From the NCBI GenBank assembly GCA_022360105.1, contig JAKSDL010000539.1:1-10527 (forward strand): 10,527 nt of DNA, written 5' to 3'. The stretch is from Pseudomonadota bacterium. GTDB taxonomy: Bacteria; SAR324; XYD2-FULL-50-16; JAHJRI01. Below the pieces are notes generated by a model. The model ran no database searches, was not told where the DNA came from, and saw nothing but the letters and a program-made list of their open reading frames with translations. This document shows, in pieces, positions 1 to 6,472 of the stretch; the stretch's first letter is position 1, and each line of letters starts with the position of its first letter. The position numbers and the translations under genes were made by a program.

Positions 1-732
1 GGCAAAGGAGATTTTTGAATCTTCCCCCACTGCACTGCTGCGCACGGCAAATCGGATGTTTTCCCCAAAAGAGCTTTGCAGGTTGCCAAGAGCATCCTGG
101 ATTGCGATTCCAACTTCTTCCGGGATTTCGGCGTTTTGTATTAACTGCGAAATGGCATTGAACGCATTTTTTAATGATTTTAGGGATTTAAGATCAAGAT
201 CCGCCAGAAACGAGTTAATCGGCTTTCGCAACTTGTTCAGTTCAAAAAACCGATGGTAAGCACGGGTGGTTACGACAAATCCTTCCGGGATCGGTAAGCC
301 CAAAGCTGTTTTCACGGTTGACAGGTTATAGGCTTTACCGCCGACCAACTCCCCGTTTTCTGCAGTAATGTTTTCCGGCAACAAAACATAAGGAGGATTG
401 CAGTTAACAACCGGCGTTGACAGCATGAGTCGAATGTAATCGTCAAATTTCTTGAAATAGTCGGCCAGATTGCCGTAACGAACGGGAGACAGGGTTAAAA
501 GATCAGCGATAACCTGGGAAACGCATGCGGACAACTGCAAATACGTTTTTTCAATGGCTGCTGTATCAACCTGCAAACGGTTGTGATAAATTTCCTCCAG
601 CTGGGCGATCAGAAGATGAGCCTGTTTATCGTTTTCCAAAAGGGATTTGAAAGCCCGGTATTGTTTTTGTAGGTATGTACCGGGGAAAAACAACTGATTG
701 AACCAATAGCTGACCAGTTTTCTGAAATGCAT
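1..732 (-). CDS. PEP synthase / pyruvate phosphate dikinase-like protein, N-terminal part (cut by window edge)
   Basis: The visible 244 residues start at an ATG (732-730) and run off the left edge in an open frame. Residues 1 to about 118 are a mostly helical extension without a motif I recognise. From about residue 119 the PEP/pyruvate-binding (ATP-grasp-like) domain of PEP synthase and pyruvate phosphate dikinase begins. It shows VGGKAYNLS at 130-138, PEGFVVTTRAY at 149-159 and VRSSAVGEDS at 230-239, the last being the nucleotide-binding Arg-Ser-Ser segment of the family. Enzymes of this family interconvert pyruvate and PEP with ATP through a phosphohistidine, but that histidine domain lies outside the window, so activity cannot be judged. 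The extension is unusual, since classical PpsA begins close to the GGK motif. The gene follows the flavoprotein gene by 23 bp on the same strand, so it is probably the last visible gene of the molybdoenzyme operon. The ribosome site is weak (AGG about 10 nt upstream). The family call is firm; the exact substrate is unknown. Confidence 0.85.
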   Translation of the reverse strand, partial: MHFRKLVSYWFNQLFFPGTYLQKQYRAFKSLLENDKQAHLLIAQLEEIYHNRLQVDTAAIEKTYLQLSACVSQVIADLLTLSPVRYGNLADYFKKFDDYIRLMLSTPVVNCNPPYVLLPENITAENGELVGGKAYNLSTVKTALGLPIPEGFVVTTRAYHRFFELNKLRKPINSFLADLDLKSLKSLKNAFNAISQLIQNAEIPEEVGIAIQDALGNLQSSFGENIRFAVRSSAVGEDSKISFA

Positions 733-755
733 AGGAACAAATGCCTGTTTTTCTA

Positions 756-2708
756 TTAGCAGTTTATACCAAATAACTCGGCGGATTTAGCCTTAGCGCA
801 GTCGGGACAAAGCCTTAAATGATTGTGCTGCAAAAAGCCTGATTGTTCCAGTTTGCCTTGGATGTATCCCAGGTAGTCCTCGGTACCCAAGGGGATATCA
901 CAAGAAGCACAGGTCTCCATTTTTTTACGGTTAAGTTCCGTACCACACAACGATAATACCCGCTCTCCCTGGTCATCCGTTATATCCATGGCCCCTGTGG
1001 GACAGTTCTCCGCGCAGGCTCCACAAGCGATACATTTTTTCTTTGTGATCTCCAGATCGGTGCGGGTGACGTTTTCCGGATCAAGATAACCCAATTGCAA
1101 GGCTTCTACACCCATTTTGTTCGTGCAGATATCCACACAGGTACCACAGCGACTGCAGATATCGCAACGGAGGCACCGCAATGCTTCTTTTTGGGCCGTT
1201 GCTTCGTCATATCCCAACTCGACCATGTCAAAACTGTTTTTCCGTCGAGGCATGTCCAGCAAAGGCATGACAGGTTTTTTCAATTTGGTTTTTTCTGCAG
1301 AGGAGACGGGCGCAAGCTCGATACGACTTTTGTGGATGAGTCCAGATGCCGTGGTCTCTGTCATCGTATCGGAAAGATACCTGTCGATGGATTCTGCTGC
1401 CCGCCTGCCGCCTGCAATGGCTTCGATAACAGTCGCCGGTCCGGTAACTGCATCACCGGCAGCAAATACGCCCTGTACCGAAGATTCCCCTGTTTTGTCA
1501 TTAACCCTGATGGTTCCCCAGGCGGTTAGGTCCAACTCTTCCATATGCGAAAGACACTGGTAATCAACTTTTTGTCCGATAGCTGCGATCACGGTATCAA
1601 CATCGATGCAGTGATTGCTGCCCTCGATGGGAACAGGAGATTTACGTTTACGCCCGGGTGTTTCTACCAATTCGGCTTTGACGCATTCCAAGGCTGATAA
1701 CGATCCATCTTTACCCTGGACGCAAACAGGAATCGTCAGATAACAAAACTTGATACCTTCCTGTTCCGCATGTTCTATTTCCTCGTCGTCTGCCGGCATC
1801 TCCTCTCGTGAGCGACGATAAGCAATGGTCACATCTTCGCTGCCAAGCCTGAGCGCCGTTCTGGCCGCATCGATTGCCACATTCCCGCCACCAATAACCA
1901 CCACTTTGTTGCCCAGGGAGCGCTTGATCCCCAAGGCCGTGTCTTTTAAAAGCCGGATAGCGTCCATCACCCCGGAATAGTCGCATTCCCCTTTGATACC
2001 CATATCCATAGCCTTGTGGGCACCAATTGCCAAAAAGATTGCCGCATAACCATCCGTTTTCAATTGTTCAAGATTAATGTCCCGTCCAAACGTTGTGTTA
2101 TAAACAAATTCGACACCCAATTGCTCCAGCATGGCGACTTCGCGTTTGATAACTTCCATAGGCAGCCGATAGCGGGGAATGCCGACGGTGATCATTCCTC
2201 CCGGTTCGGGCAGCGACTCTAAGACTTGAACCTGGTACCCGTTCAGGGCCAGGTAGTAGGCAGCGCTCAACCCGCCCGGACCGGAACCGACCACACATAC
2301 TTTTTTGTTTTTGTCTGGCTGTTTCTCGGGATTTTTGTAAGAACCCTTAGCCATGACTTGTTCAGCCAGGAATCCTTTTAAGGACTTGATAGCGATCGGT
2401 GTATCCATATAACCACGGACGCAGCTAAACTCACATGGTCGCGTGCAAACCAGTCCGCACACCCAGGGGAAGGGATTCGTCTCCCGAATAATACTGATAG
2501 CCTCTTCATAACGACCCAGCGCAGTCAAAGCCACATAAGCCGGTACATCGATCCCTGCCGGACAGGCTGTCTGGCAGGGAGCCAGGAAATCGTCCCCTGT
2601 TTCCGATTCGGGAGGGAATGGTTTTTTAGGCTCAATTGTCTTCAGATCGGCGTCAAACGTTGAGCGAACCGCCGTAAACGGTCGGTTGTCGGTACTTGTT
2701 TTTCTCAT
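756..2708 (-). CDS. GltD/NfnL-like FAD-dependent NAD(P) oxidoreductase with C-terminal Fe-S clusters
   Basis: A 650-residue flavoprotein if started at the ATG (2708-2706). An upstream TTG (2735) would add nine residues, and neither start has a clear ribosome site. The order is as follows. A Cys-rich N-terminal Fe-S domain of the GltD/dihydropyrimidine dehydrogenase type has Cys at about 45, 49, 84, 88, 92 and 96. An FAD-binding VVGSGPGGLSAAYYL lies at 139-153. An NAD(P)-binding VVVIGGGNVAIDAAR lies at 269-283, followed by RRSREEMPA, typical of NADPH-using members. The second FAD motif, GVFAAGDAVTGPATVIEAI, lies near 413-431. A dicluster ferredoxin-like part follows, with Cys at 512, 515, 518, 521, 524 and 528 and with CIACGACAENCP at 559-570. 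Last comes a CxxC (600-603) and CxxC (634-637) tail that could be a zinc ribbon. In this operon it probably moves electrons between NAD(P)H and the ferredoxin subunit of the molybdoenzyme. It is not a glutamate synthase subunit, as no large subunit is nearby. Confidence 0.9.
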   Translation of the reverse strand: MRKTSTDNRPFTAVRSTFDADLKTIEPKKPFPPESETGDDFLAPCQTACPAGIDVPAYVALTALGRYEEAISIIRETNPFPWVCGLVCTRPCEFSCVRGYMDTPIAIKSLKGFLAEQVMAKGSYKNPEKQPDKNKKVCVVGSGPGGLSAAYYLALNGYQVQVLESLPEPGGMITVGIPRYRLPMEVIKREVAMLEQLGVEFVYNTTFGRDINLEQLKTDGYAAIFLAIGAHKAMDMGIKGECDYSGVMDAIRLLKDTALGIKRSLGNKVVVIGGGNVAIDAARTALRLGSEDVTIAYRRSREEMPADDEEIEHAEQEGIKFCYLTIPVCVQGKDGSLSALECVKAELVETPGRKRKSPVPIEGSNHCIDVDTVIAAIGQKVDYQCLSHMEELDLTAWGTIRVNDKTGESSVQGVFAAGDAVTGPATVIEAIAGGRRAAESIDRYLSDTMTETTASGLIHKSRIELAPVSSAEKTKLKKPVMPLLDMPRRKNSFDMVELGYDEATAQKEALRCLRCDICSRCGTCVDICTNKMGVEALQLGYLDPENVTRTDLEITKKKCIACGACAENCPTGAMDITDDQGERVLSLCGTELNRKKMETCASCDIPLGTEDYLGYIQGKLEQSGFLQHNHLRLCPDCAKAKSAELFGINC

Positions 2709-2738
2709 TGAAAGATTCAGGGTTAATCGATTCAAAAA

Positions 2739-3242
2739 CTATTCAAAGGTGGCAACAGCTTCCGCATGTCTCTCTTTTTTAAAATGGCCGGCATCTTCGG
2801 CAGCGCCAAAATGCAAACACTTGGTGATACATTTAGTGACACAAGCGGGTTTCAGGTCCTGGTCGACCCTATCCATGCAGAAATCGCACTTAACCACCTT
2901 GCCGGTTTCACCGTTCCACTGGGGAGATCCCCAGGGGCACCCCTTGATACATGATTTGCAACCGACGCAAAGTGAATCCTCAACATAAACAATGCCGTCT
3001 TCAGGCCGTTTTACCATAGCCCCGGTTGGACATACAGCGACACACCAGGGTTTTTCGCAATGATAACAAGGCATAAATACAAACGACATCCGAGGCAGGT
3101 TTCCAACCATCTTGGGACCCACCGGAATTAATCTGCTAAGGCGTGGTCCCACGGGAAGATTGTTTTTTGACTTGCAATGAACCTCACAACTATAGCAGCC
3201 AATGCAGCGCTTGCTATCTTGATCCAAACTGTATTTACTCAT
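2739..3242 (-). CDS. Four-cluster 4Fe-4S ferredoxin subunit of a molybdopterin oxidoreductase (DmsB/PhsB/FdhB-like)
   Basis: A 167-residue electron-transfer subunit with sixteen cysteines in the four-cluster layout of the DmsB/PhsB/PsrB/NrfC family. The groups are C13, C16, C19, C23; C59, C62, C67, C71; C92, C95, C98, C102; and C119, C122, C134, C138. The sequence CPWGSPQWN after the third group is characteristic of the family. There is no signal peptide and no C-terminal membrane helix, so it should be cytoplasmic, unlike FdnH-type subunits. The ATG start (3242-3240) is supported by a GGAG about 8-10 nt upstream. It lies 24 bp after the catalytic gene and 30 bp before the ATG of the flavoprotein gene (3 bp before the alternative TTG). 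The order suggests that it links the molybdenum subunit to the flavoprotein. The fold and role are sure; the partners are inferred from position. Confidence 0.95.
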   Translation of the reverse strand: MSKYSLDQDSKRCIGCYSCEVHCKSKNNLPVGPRLSRLIPVGPKMVGNLPRMSFVFMPCYHCEKPWCVAVCPTGAMVKRPEDGIVYVEDSLCVGCKSCIKGCPWGSPQWNGETGKVVKCDFCMDRVDQDLKPACVTKCITKCLHFGAAEDAGHFKKERHAEAVATFE

Positions 3243-3266
3243 GGTTTAATCTCCAAATAATAATCT

Positions 3267-5363
3267 CTAAGATGCCTTTTTTACCTGAACCATAGCCTCA
3301 AGCAGGGCAATACCGCCTCCTGCCGGATCGTAATGATAAAGCATTCCGGTCTCGAACCGATAATCGGAAAGCCCTTTGTTGTAGCCCCTGGTCTGCCAGG
3401 GCACTTTTCGACCAAATCCATGATCCATATACACAACTTCCGGATGGGTAAATTCGCTTACCCAGGCCTTGATTTTGCCGGAATGGGAACCATCCGCAGA
3501 GATAACTTCTACGGTATCATTGTTTTTGATGTTCAATTTTGCGGCTTCCTTGTCGTTGATCCAAAGATTGTTTTCCGACATGATTTCATTCAGATAGGGA
3601 TTGTTCTGGGTAGTACCATGAGTATGCACGGGACTTCTGCCAAAAGCTAAACGGAACATACCGTCTTTGGGTCTTATCGGGCTTTCATACGGTTTCAGGG
3701 AGGGAATTCCGCTCTCTTCAAACTTGCCGGAGATGATTTCGATTTTTCCCGATGGTGTTTTGAACTTCAAATCGTTCATCCGATCCCACCAGATCGGCTT
3801 GTCACAGAGGGTGACAAATCCTTTTTCTTTCAAATCGTCGATGCTGACGCCGGTATCTTCCAGTTGCCAGTTCCAGAATTCTTCGATGGAATCGAAATTG
3901 AGAAAATCCTTCATCCCCAATCTCTCCGCCAGGGATTTAAAAATCCACCAATCGCTTTTGGTCTCAGCTTGCGGTTCGACAGCCTGTTCCCGAATCTTAA
4001 AAGATGGTTTCAACCCTTTACCAACAGCCAGGGTAGAGGATCTTTCCAGGTAGGTTGCTGCCGGCAGAATCACATCGGAATACCAGGCCGTTTCGCTGTA
4101 GTTGGTCTCAATGGCAACTACCAGATCCAACTTATCAAAAGCTTTTTTCTGTTCCTCGGGATCGGGAAGGGAAAGCAGCGGATTGTGCCTGTAAATAATG
4201 TATCCTTTAACGGGATAGGGATCATCAGTCAGCAAGGCCTGGTAAAACAACTGCAGCAATCCCGGACCCGCATCAAAATGCTTGTATTTCCAGCCGCAAC
4301 CATCCACCCGTTTTTCCTCCGGTTTGGGAATGGTATCCAGCAAGGTCTTTAACCCTTTGCGCCCGGCATCCTTGGGGCCTTTTTGAAAAAACAGGCCGCC
4401 GGGTGCTTCCAAACTCCCCATCAAGGCATTCAGAATATAAGCGGTACGAGAGCTGTAAAAGGAATCCAGGTAGCGTGCTGTCATCCATCCCGGATGAAAT
4501 ATAACTGAGGGACTGTCCTCGGCTAATTCAAAAGCCAATCGTTTTAATTCTTCAGCCGGAATTTGGGTTTCCTTTTCCGCCCATTCCGGTGTGTAAGGTT
4601 GAACAAAAGCCTGAAGCTCGTCCAGCCCTTCAACCCACTTGCTGACAAACTCTTTGTCATATAGTTTTTCCTGCAAAATAATGTGAATCAGCCCCAGGTT
4701 AAAGGCGTAGTCCGTTCCCGGTCTGACTTGCAGAAAACGGGTAGCCTTCATAGCCGTACCGGAAGCCCTGACATCCAAATAGGTAATCTTCCCGCCACGA
4801 TCCAACATTTCCATGATAGTGCCGGCGTTTTTGACACGTAGCGACTCGAATACGTTTCTCCCGTATAAAACCAGGTGTTTGCACTGCTTGTAGTCGTAGT
4901 TAAAGGTTTTTCGACCTGATCCGAACAGGGAGAGAGCAGCGTGCTGGGTATTTCTGGCACAGGTGCAATCATGGTTGATATAGTTGGGTGAGCCTAAGGC
5001 CCTTAAAAAGCTTCGCTGAATATCCCTGAACGGACCGCCCCTGTCGCTCAGGGCAATGGCACGGGGTCCGTGTTTTTTGATGATGGTATTCATTTTTCCG
5101 GCTATATAATCAAGGGCTTCATCCCAACCGACCTCTCTCCAATTGCCTTCTCCACGCTTGCCCTCGCGCAACAGGGGGCGCCTGGGTCTCTCATAATCAT
5201 AAAGCATGGATATCCCTGCAGAACCTTTGGCACAAAGCCTGCCGGCCATACCCGCATCGTTTGGATTTCCTTCAATCCAGTCAACCACGCCGTTTTTAAC
5301 ATTCACTTTAATAGGGCATCGAACAGTACACATGCTGCAGATACTGTATACACTTTTATTCAT
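3267..5363 (-). CDS. Soluble molybdopterin oxidoreductase, PhsA/PsrA-like (DMSO reductase superfamily)
   Basis: A 698-residue catalytic subunit. The ATG at 5363-5361 is chosen because AGGAGGT (5379-5373) sits 9 nt upstream; an in-frame GTG at 5423 would add 20 residues that match nothing. The N-terminal 4Fe-4S motif is C9, C12, C16 and C44, followed by K46, the family's usual electron-relay lysine. GSPNYINHDCTCARN (124-138) is where the metal ligand is expected; C135, or less likely C133, would bind Mo or W, and no Sec codon is used. The C-terminal molybdopterin-binding domain has RSPVHTHGTTQNNPYL and a late HGFG motif. This resembles thiosulfate and polysulfide reductases more than formate dehydrogenases, which carry a Cys/Sec-His-Gly-Pro motif. 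There is no Tat signal and no NrfD/PsrC-type anchor gene follows, so the enzyme should be cytoplasmic. Candidate substrates include thiosulfate, polysulfide or an organic compound; the sequence does not decide. Confidence 0.9.
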   Translation of the reverse strand: MNKSVYSICSMCTVRCPIKVNVKNGVVDWIEGNPNDAGMAGRLCAKGSAGISMLYDYERPRRPLLREGKRGEGNWREVGWDEALDYIAGKMNTIIKKHGPRAIALSDRGGPFRDIQRSFLRALGSPNYINHDCTCARNTQHAALSLFGSGRKTFNYDYKQCKHLVLYGRNVFESLRVKNAGTIMEMLDRGGKITYLDVRASGTAMKATRFLQVRPGTDYAFNLGLIHIILQEKLYDKEFVSKWVEGLDELQAFVQPYTPEWAEKETQIPAEELKRLAFELAEDSPSVIFHPGWMTARYLDSFYSSRTAYILNALMGSLEAPGGLFFQKGPKDAGRKGLKTLLDTIPKPEEKRVDGCGWKYKHFDAGPGLLQLFYQALLTDDPYPVKGYIIYRHNPLLSLPDPEEQKKAFDKLDLVVAIETNYSETAWYSDVILPAATYLERSSTLAVGKGLKPSFKIREQAVEPQAETKSDWWIFKSLAERLGMKDFLNFDSIEEFWNWQLEDTGVSIDDLKEKGFVTLCDKPIWWDRMNDLKFKTPSGKIEIISGKFEESGIPSLKPYESPIRPKDGMFRLAFGRSPVHTHGTTQNNPYLNEIMSENNLWINDKEAAKLNIKNNDTVEVISADGSHSGKIKAWVSEFTHPEVVYMDHGFGRKVPWQTRGYNKGLSDYRFETGMLYHYDPAGGGIALLEAMVQVKKAS

Positions 5364-5372
5364 AGCTAATTT

Positions 5373-5379
5373 ACCTCCT
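5373..5379 (-). promoter_or_regulatory. Strong ribosome binding site that fixes the molybdoenzyme start
   Basis: Read on the minus strand this is AGGAGGT, nearly the full anti-16S complement, followed by 9 nt and ATG. It decides the start at 5363 over the GTG at 5423. Confidence 0.9.
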
Positions 5380-5473
5380 GATGGAAAAACAGGTCTTAAA
5401 AAATCGAATGTAGCTAACGCCACAGGAACGTTTTGGATGAAAAGGTGTGATTAGAAATCATTTGGTCATGTAG

Positions 5474-5596
5474 GACGGGTAACTTACCACCCGTCGATTT
5501 ATAGATGGGTAAGCAACAACATCTTTATGAATTGATACCTTTTGCCTGTTGATAATGTTTTCAACTGTCCGCCAAGCAGTTGCATGCTTACCCATC
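5474..5596 (-). ncRNA. Candidate structured leader RNA or palindromic element upstream of the molybdoenzyme operon
   Basis: Three nested or adjacent inverted repeats are visible. A perfect 12-bp pair has GATGGGTAAGCA at 5504-5515 and TGCTTACCCATC at 5585-5596. Inside it is a 6-bp hairpin, CAACTG (5562-5567) with CAGTTG (5577-5582) and a 9-nt loop. Beside it is a hairpin, GACGGGT (5474-5480) with ACCCGTC (5489-5495) and an 8-nt loop. If transcription starts at the sigma-54-like promoter around 5702-5718, all three lie in the 5' leader of the molybdoenzyme mRNA. No U-run follows the last hairpin on the minus strand, so it is not a plain intrinsic terminator. It matches no riboswitch consensus I know. 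The alternative is a REP-like mobile palindromic repeat: the plus strand reads GTAG just before the hairpin, as in REP sequences served by RAYT transposases. Confidence 0.45.
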
Positions 5597-5647
5597 CTAA
5601 CCTGAACAATATCTGCCATTGAGCAATTGGAGGACGGGCAGCCTGTT

Positions 5648-5675
5648 AGCAACCTGAAATTGAAAAAAAGTTGCT
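5648..5675 (-). other. Small hairpin at the expected start of the molybdoenzyme leader
   Basis: AGCAAC (5648-5653) and GTTGCT (5670-5675) form a 6-bp inverted repeat with a 16-nt A-rich loop (T-rich in the minus-strand RNA). It falls within the first about 45 nt of the leader predicted from the sigma-54-like promoter. Short stem, modest support. Confidence 0.25.
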
Positions 5676-5701
5676 GCTTAGCAGATGATCCTGACCTTTC
5701 A

Positions 5702-5718
5702 GCAAGTTCCATACCAGT
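5702..5718 (-). promoter_or_regulatory. Putative sigma-54 (-24/-12) promoter of the molybdoenzyme operon
   Basis: The minus strand reads ACTGGTATGGAACTTGCT in this stretch. The -24 element is CTGGTAT, with GG at 5715-5714. The -12 element is TTGCT, with GC at 5703-5702. The GG and GC are exactly 10 bp apart as required, and the site differs from the consensus YTGGCACGrNNNTTGCW at two positions. The predicted start is near 5690, giving a leader of about 325 nt. A match by eye, not tested. Confidence 0.6.
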
Positions 5719-5754
5719 GCAAATCGAAATCTCTGTACCTCCCCTTGTCACCGA

Positions 5755-6039
5755 TCATAACAAGAATTCTGTACCTTTTGATTCTTCATTGTTTCCCTTT
5801 TTTAAAATAAACACCCTGATCCAAAGATCCATAAAAACAAAAAGATAAATCGAAAAACTCAAAAAAAATTCGGCAGCAGAATCGAAGAACGTGAACCACA
5901 GCAACCAACACCAAGCCTTCATCATGATGAATTGAAAAAAACAAATAAGATCAACCGGTTTCATAGAAAAATAAGCTATCTCAGACCAGCACCTGATTCC
6001 TGAAAAACAACCGGGCGCTATAAAAATATTGCGGTGCAT
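5755..6039 (-). CDS. Doubtful small membrane-protein ORF in the divergent intergenic region
   Basis: A 94-codon ORF starting at ATG (6039-6037) with AAGGAG about 11 nt upstream. The product would be rich in Phe, Trp and Met, with two hydrophobic stretches (about residues 31-49 and 56-79) and a charged tail KKGNNEESKG. I recognise no family. The plus strand is very A-rich here, so the many Phe codons may only reflect composition. The frame stays open beyond its TGA stop (5757-5755) for another 98 codons to 5458, but that extension has no membrane character and overlaps the candidate promoter and the leader hairpins. Could be a real small inner-membrane protein, a relic, or chance. Confidence 0.3.
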   Translation of the reverse strand: MHRNIFIAPGCFSGIRCWSEIAYFSMKPVDLICFFQFIMMKAWCWLLWFTFFDSAAEFFLSFSIYLFVFMDLWIRVFILKKGNNEESKGTEFLL

Positions 6040-6104
6040 TAAAAAACTTGCTCCTTATTAACTGGCAGAAATATCAGGAGAAAAATAAGTCGGATACAAC
6101 AGCC

Positions 6105-6144
6105 TGCAATTATTTTATTGCAATTGTTCAGTGAAATTGAGCAA
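6105..6144 (+). promoter_or_regulatory. Dyad cluster, possible activator binding site for the sigma-54-like promoter
   Basis: Two overlapping inverted repeats: TGCAAT (6105-6110) with ATTGCA (6117-6122), and TTGCAATT (6118-6125) with AATTGAGCAA (6135-6144, one extra base in the right arm). They sit about 150-185 bp upstream of the predicted transcription start near 6292, the usual distance for an enhancer-binding protein of the NtrC family. The role is inferred from symmetry and spacing only. Confidence 0.35.
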
Positions 6145-6234
6145 AGCGATAAAAATTAATGATGGGCCCGATTTTGGATAATTCATGACCGGCACCCTAA
6201 AAAAGTCAATAAACAAAGCCAGTTAACCTGTTTC

Positions 6235-6293
6235 GCAGGCCTCGTTTTTAGACAAAATTTTGCAATGGCATATCCGTTGCTGATAAGGCCTGC
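6235..6293. repeat. 8-bp inverted repeat enclosing the plus-strand sigma-54-like promoter
   Basis: GCAGGCCT (6235-6242) and AGGCCTGC (6286-6293) are perfect inverted copies, 43 bp apart, with the -24/-12 promoter between them. The right arm covers the predicted start site (about 6292). Could be a repressor operator pair, or chance. Confidence 0.35.
6265..6281 (+). promoter_or_regulatory. Putative sigma-54 (-24/-12) promoter of the TauE/SafE operon
   Basis: ATGGCATATCCGTTGCT carries TGGCA at 6266-6270 and TTGCT at 6277-6281. The invariant GG (6267-6268) and GC (6279-6280) are exactly 10 bp apart. The predicted start is near 6292, giving a leader of about 180 nt before the ATG at 6473. The NtrB-type kinase further down the same cluster fits sigma-54 control. 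Confidence 0.6.
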
Positions 6294-6345
6294 TTAACCA
6301 AACGATCAATAATTTTTGTGTTTGGAACTCAGGATATACCCGGGT

Positions 6346-6440
6346 ATTCCGGCATACAGTAATTTTCGGAATTCCGGGGAAATTGAGATATTGTTAGTAA
6401 AAGTAGGGGTAGAGGCAGTTAGGCGTTTAACACGGCGCCT
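6346..6440 (+). other. Small hairpins in the TauE leader
   Basis: ATTCCG (6346-6351) pairs with CGGAAT (6367-6372), and AGGCG (6421-6425) pairs with CGCCT (6436-6440), the second ending 19 nt before the ribosome site. Neither is followed by a T-run. They are recorded as possible leader structure; no known riboswitch is recognised. Confidence 0.2.
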
Positions 6441-6472
6441 CTTCCTTCAATTCAATTATGGAGACAAACGTT

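Noticed and set aside
1095..1563. Plus-strand ORFs of 144 and 148 codons inside the flavoprotein gene
   Set aside because: They lie opposite a well-supported gene and are antisense shadows. The Cys-rich and motif-bearing frame is on the minus strand.
756..2708. Reading the flavoprotein as the glutamate synthase small subunit (GltD)
   Set aside because: No GltB-like gene is nearby, and the extra C-terminal Fe-S clusters and position in a molybdoenzyme operon point to an electron-transfer subunit.
3267..5363. Reading the molybdoenzyme as a formate dehydrogenase
   Set aside because: The metal-ligand region reads HDCTCARN rather than the Cys/Sec-His-Gly-Pro motif of formate dehydrogenases, and the C-terminal THGTTQNN is closer to PhsA/PsrA.
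5364..5423. Upstream GTG start for the molybdoenzyme, adding 20 residues (MALATFDFLRP...)
   Set aside because: The ATG at 5363 has a near-perfect ribosome site at 5379-5373, and the protein then begins just before its Fe-S motif as in the family. The extra residues do not form a signal peptide.
5504..5596. Very short CRISPR-like array or IS terminal repeats
   Set aside because: There is only one inverted pair, with no regular direct repeats, no transposase frame between the arms and no visible target duplication.
5458..5751. 97-codon minus-strand ORF, or its 53-codon ATG version starting at 5619
   Set aside because: No ribosome site and no recognised motif. The long version spans the candidate promoter and both versions overlap the palindromes, so it is better read as leader DNA.
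6458..6472. Five extra N-terminal residues (METNV) on the TauE permease
   Set aside because: The GGAG ribosome site overlaps this ATG and is correctly spaced for the ATG at 6473, where the signal peptide starts with a normal basic end.
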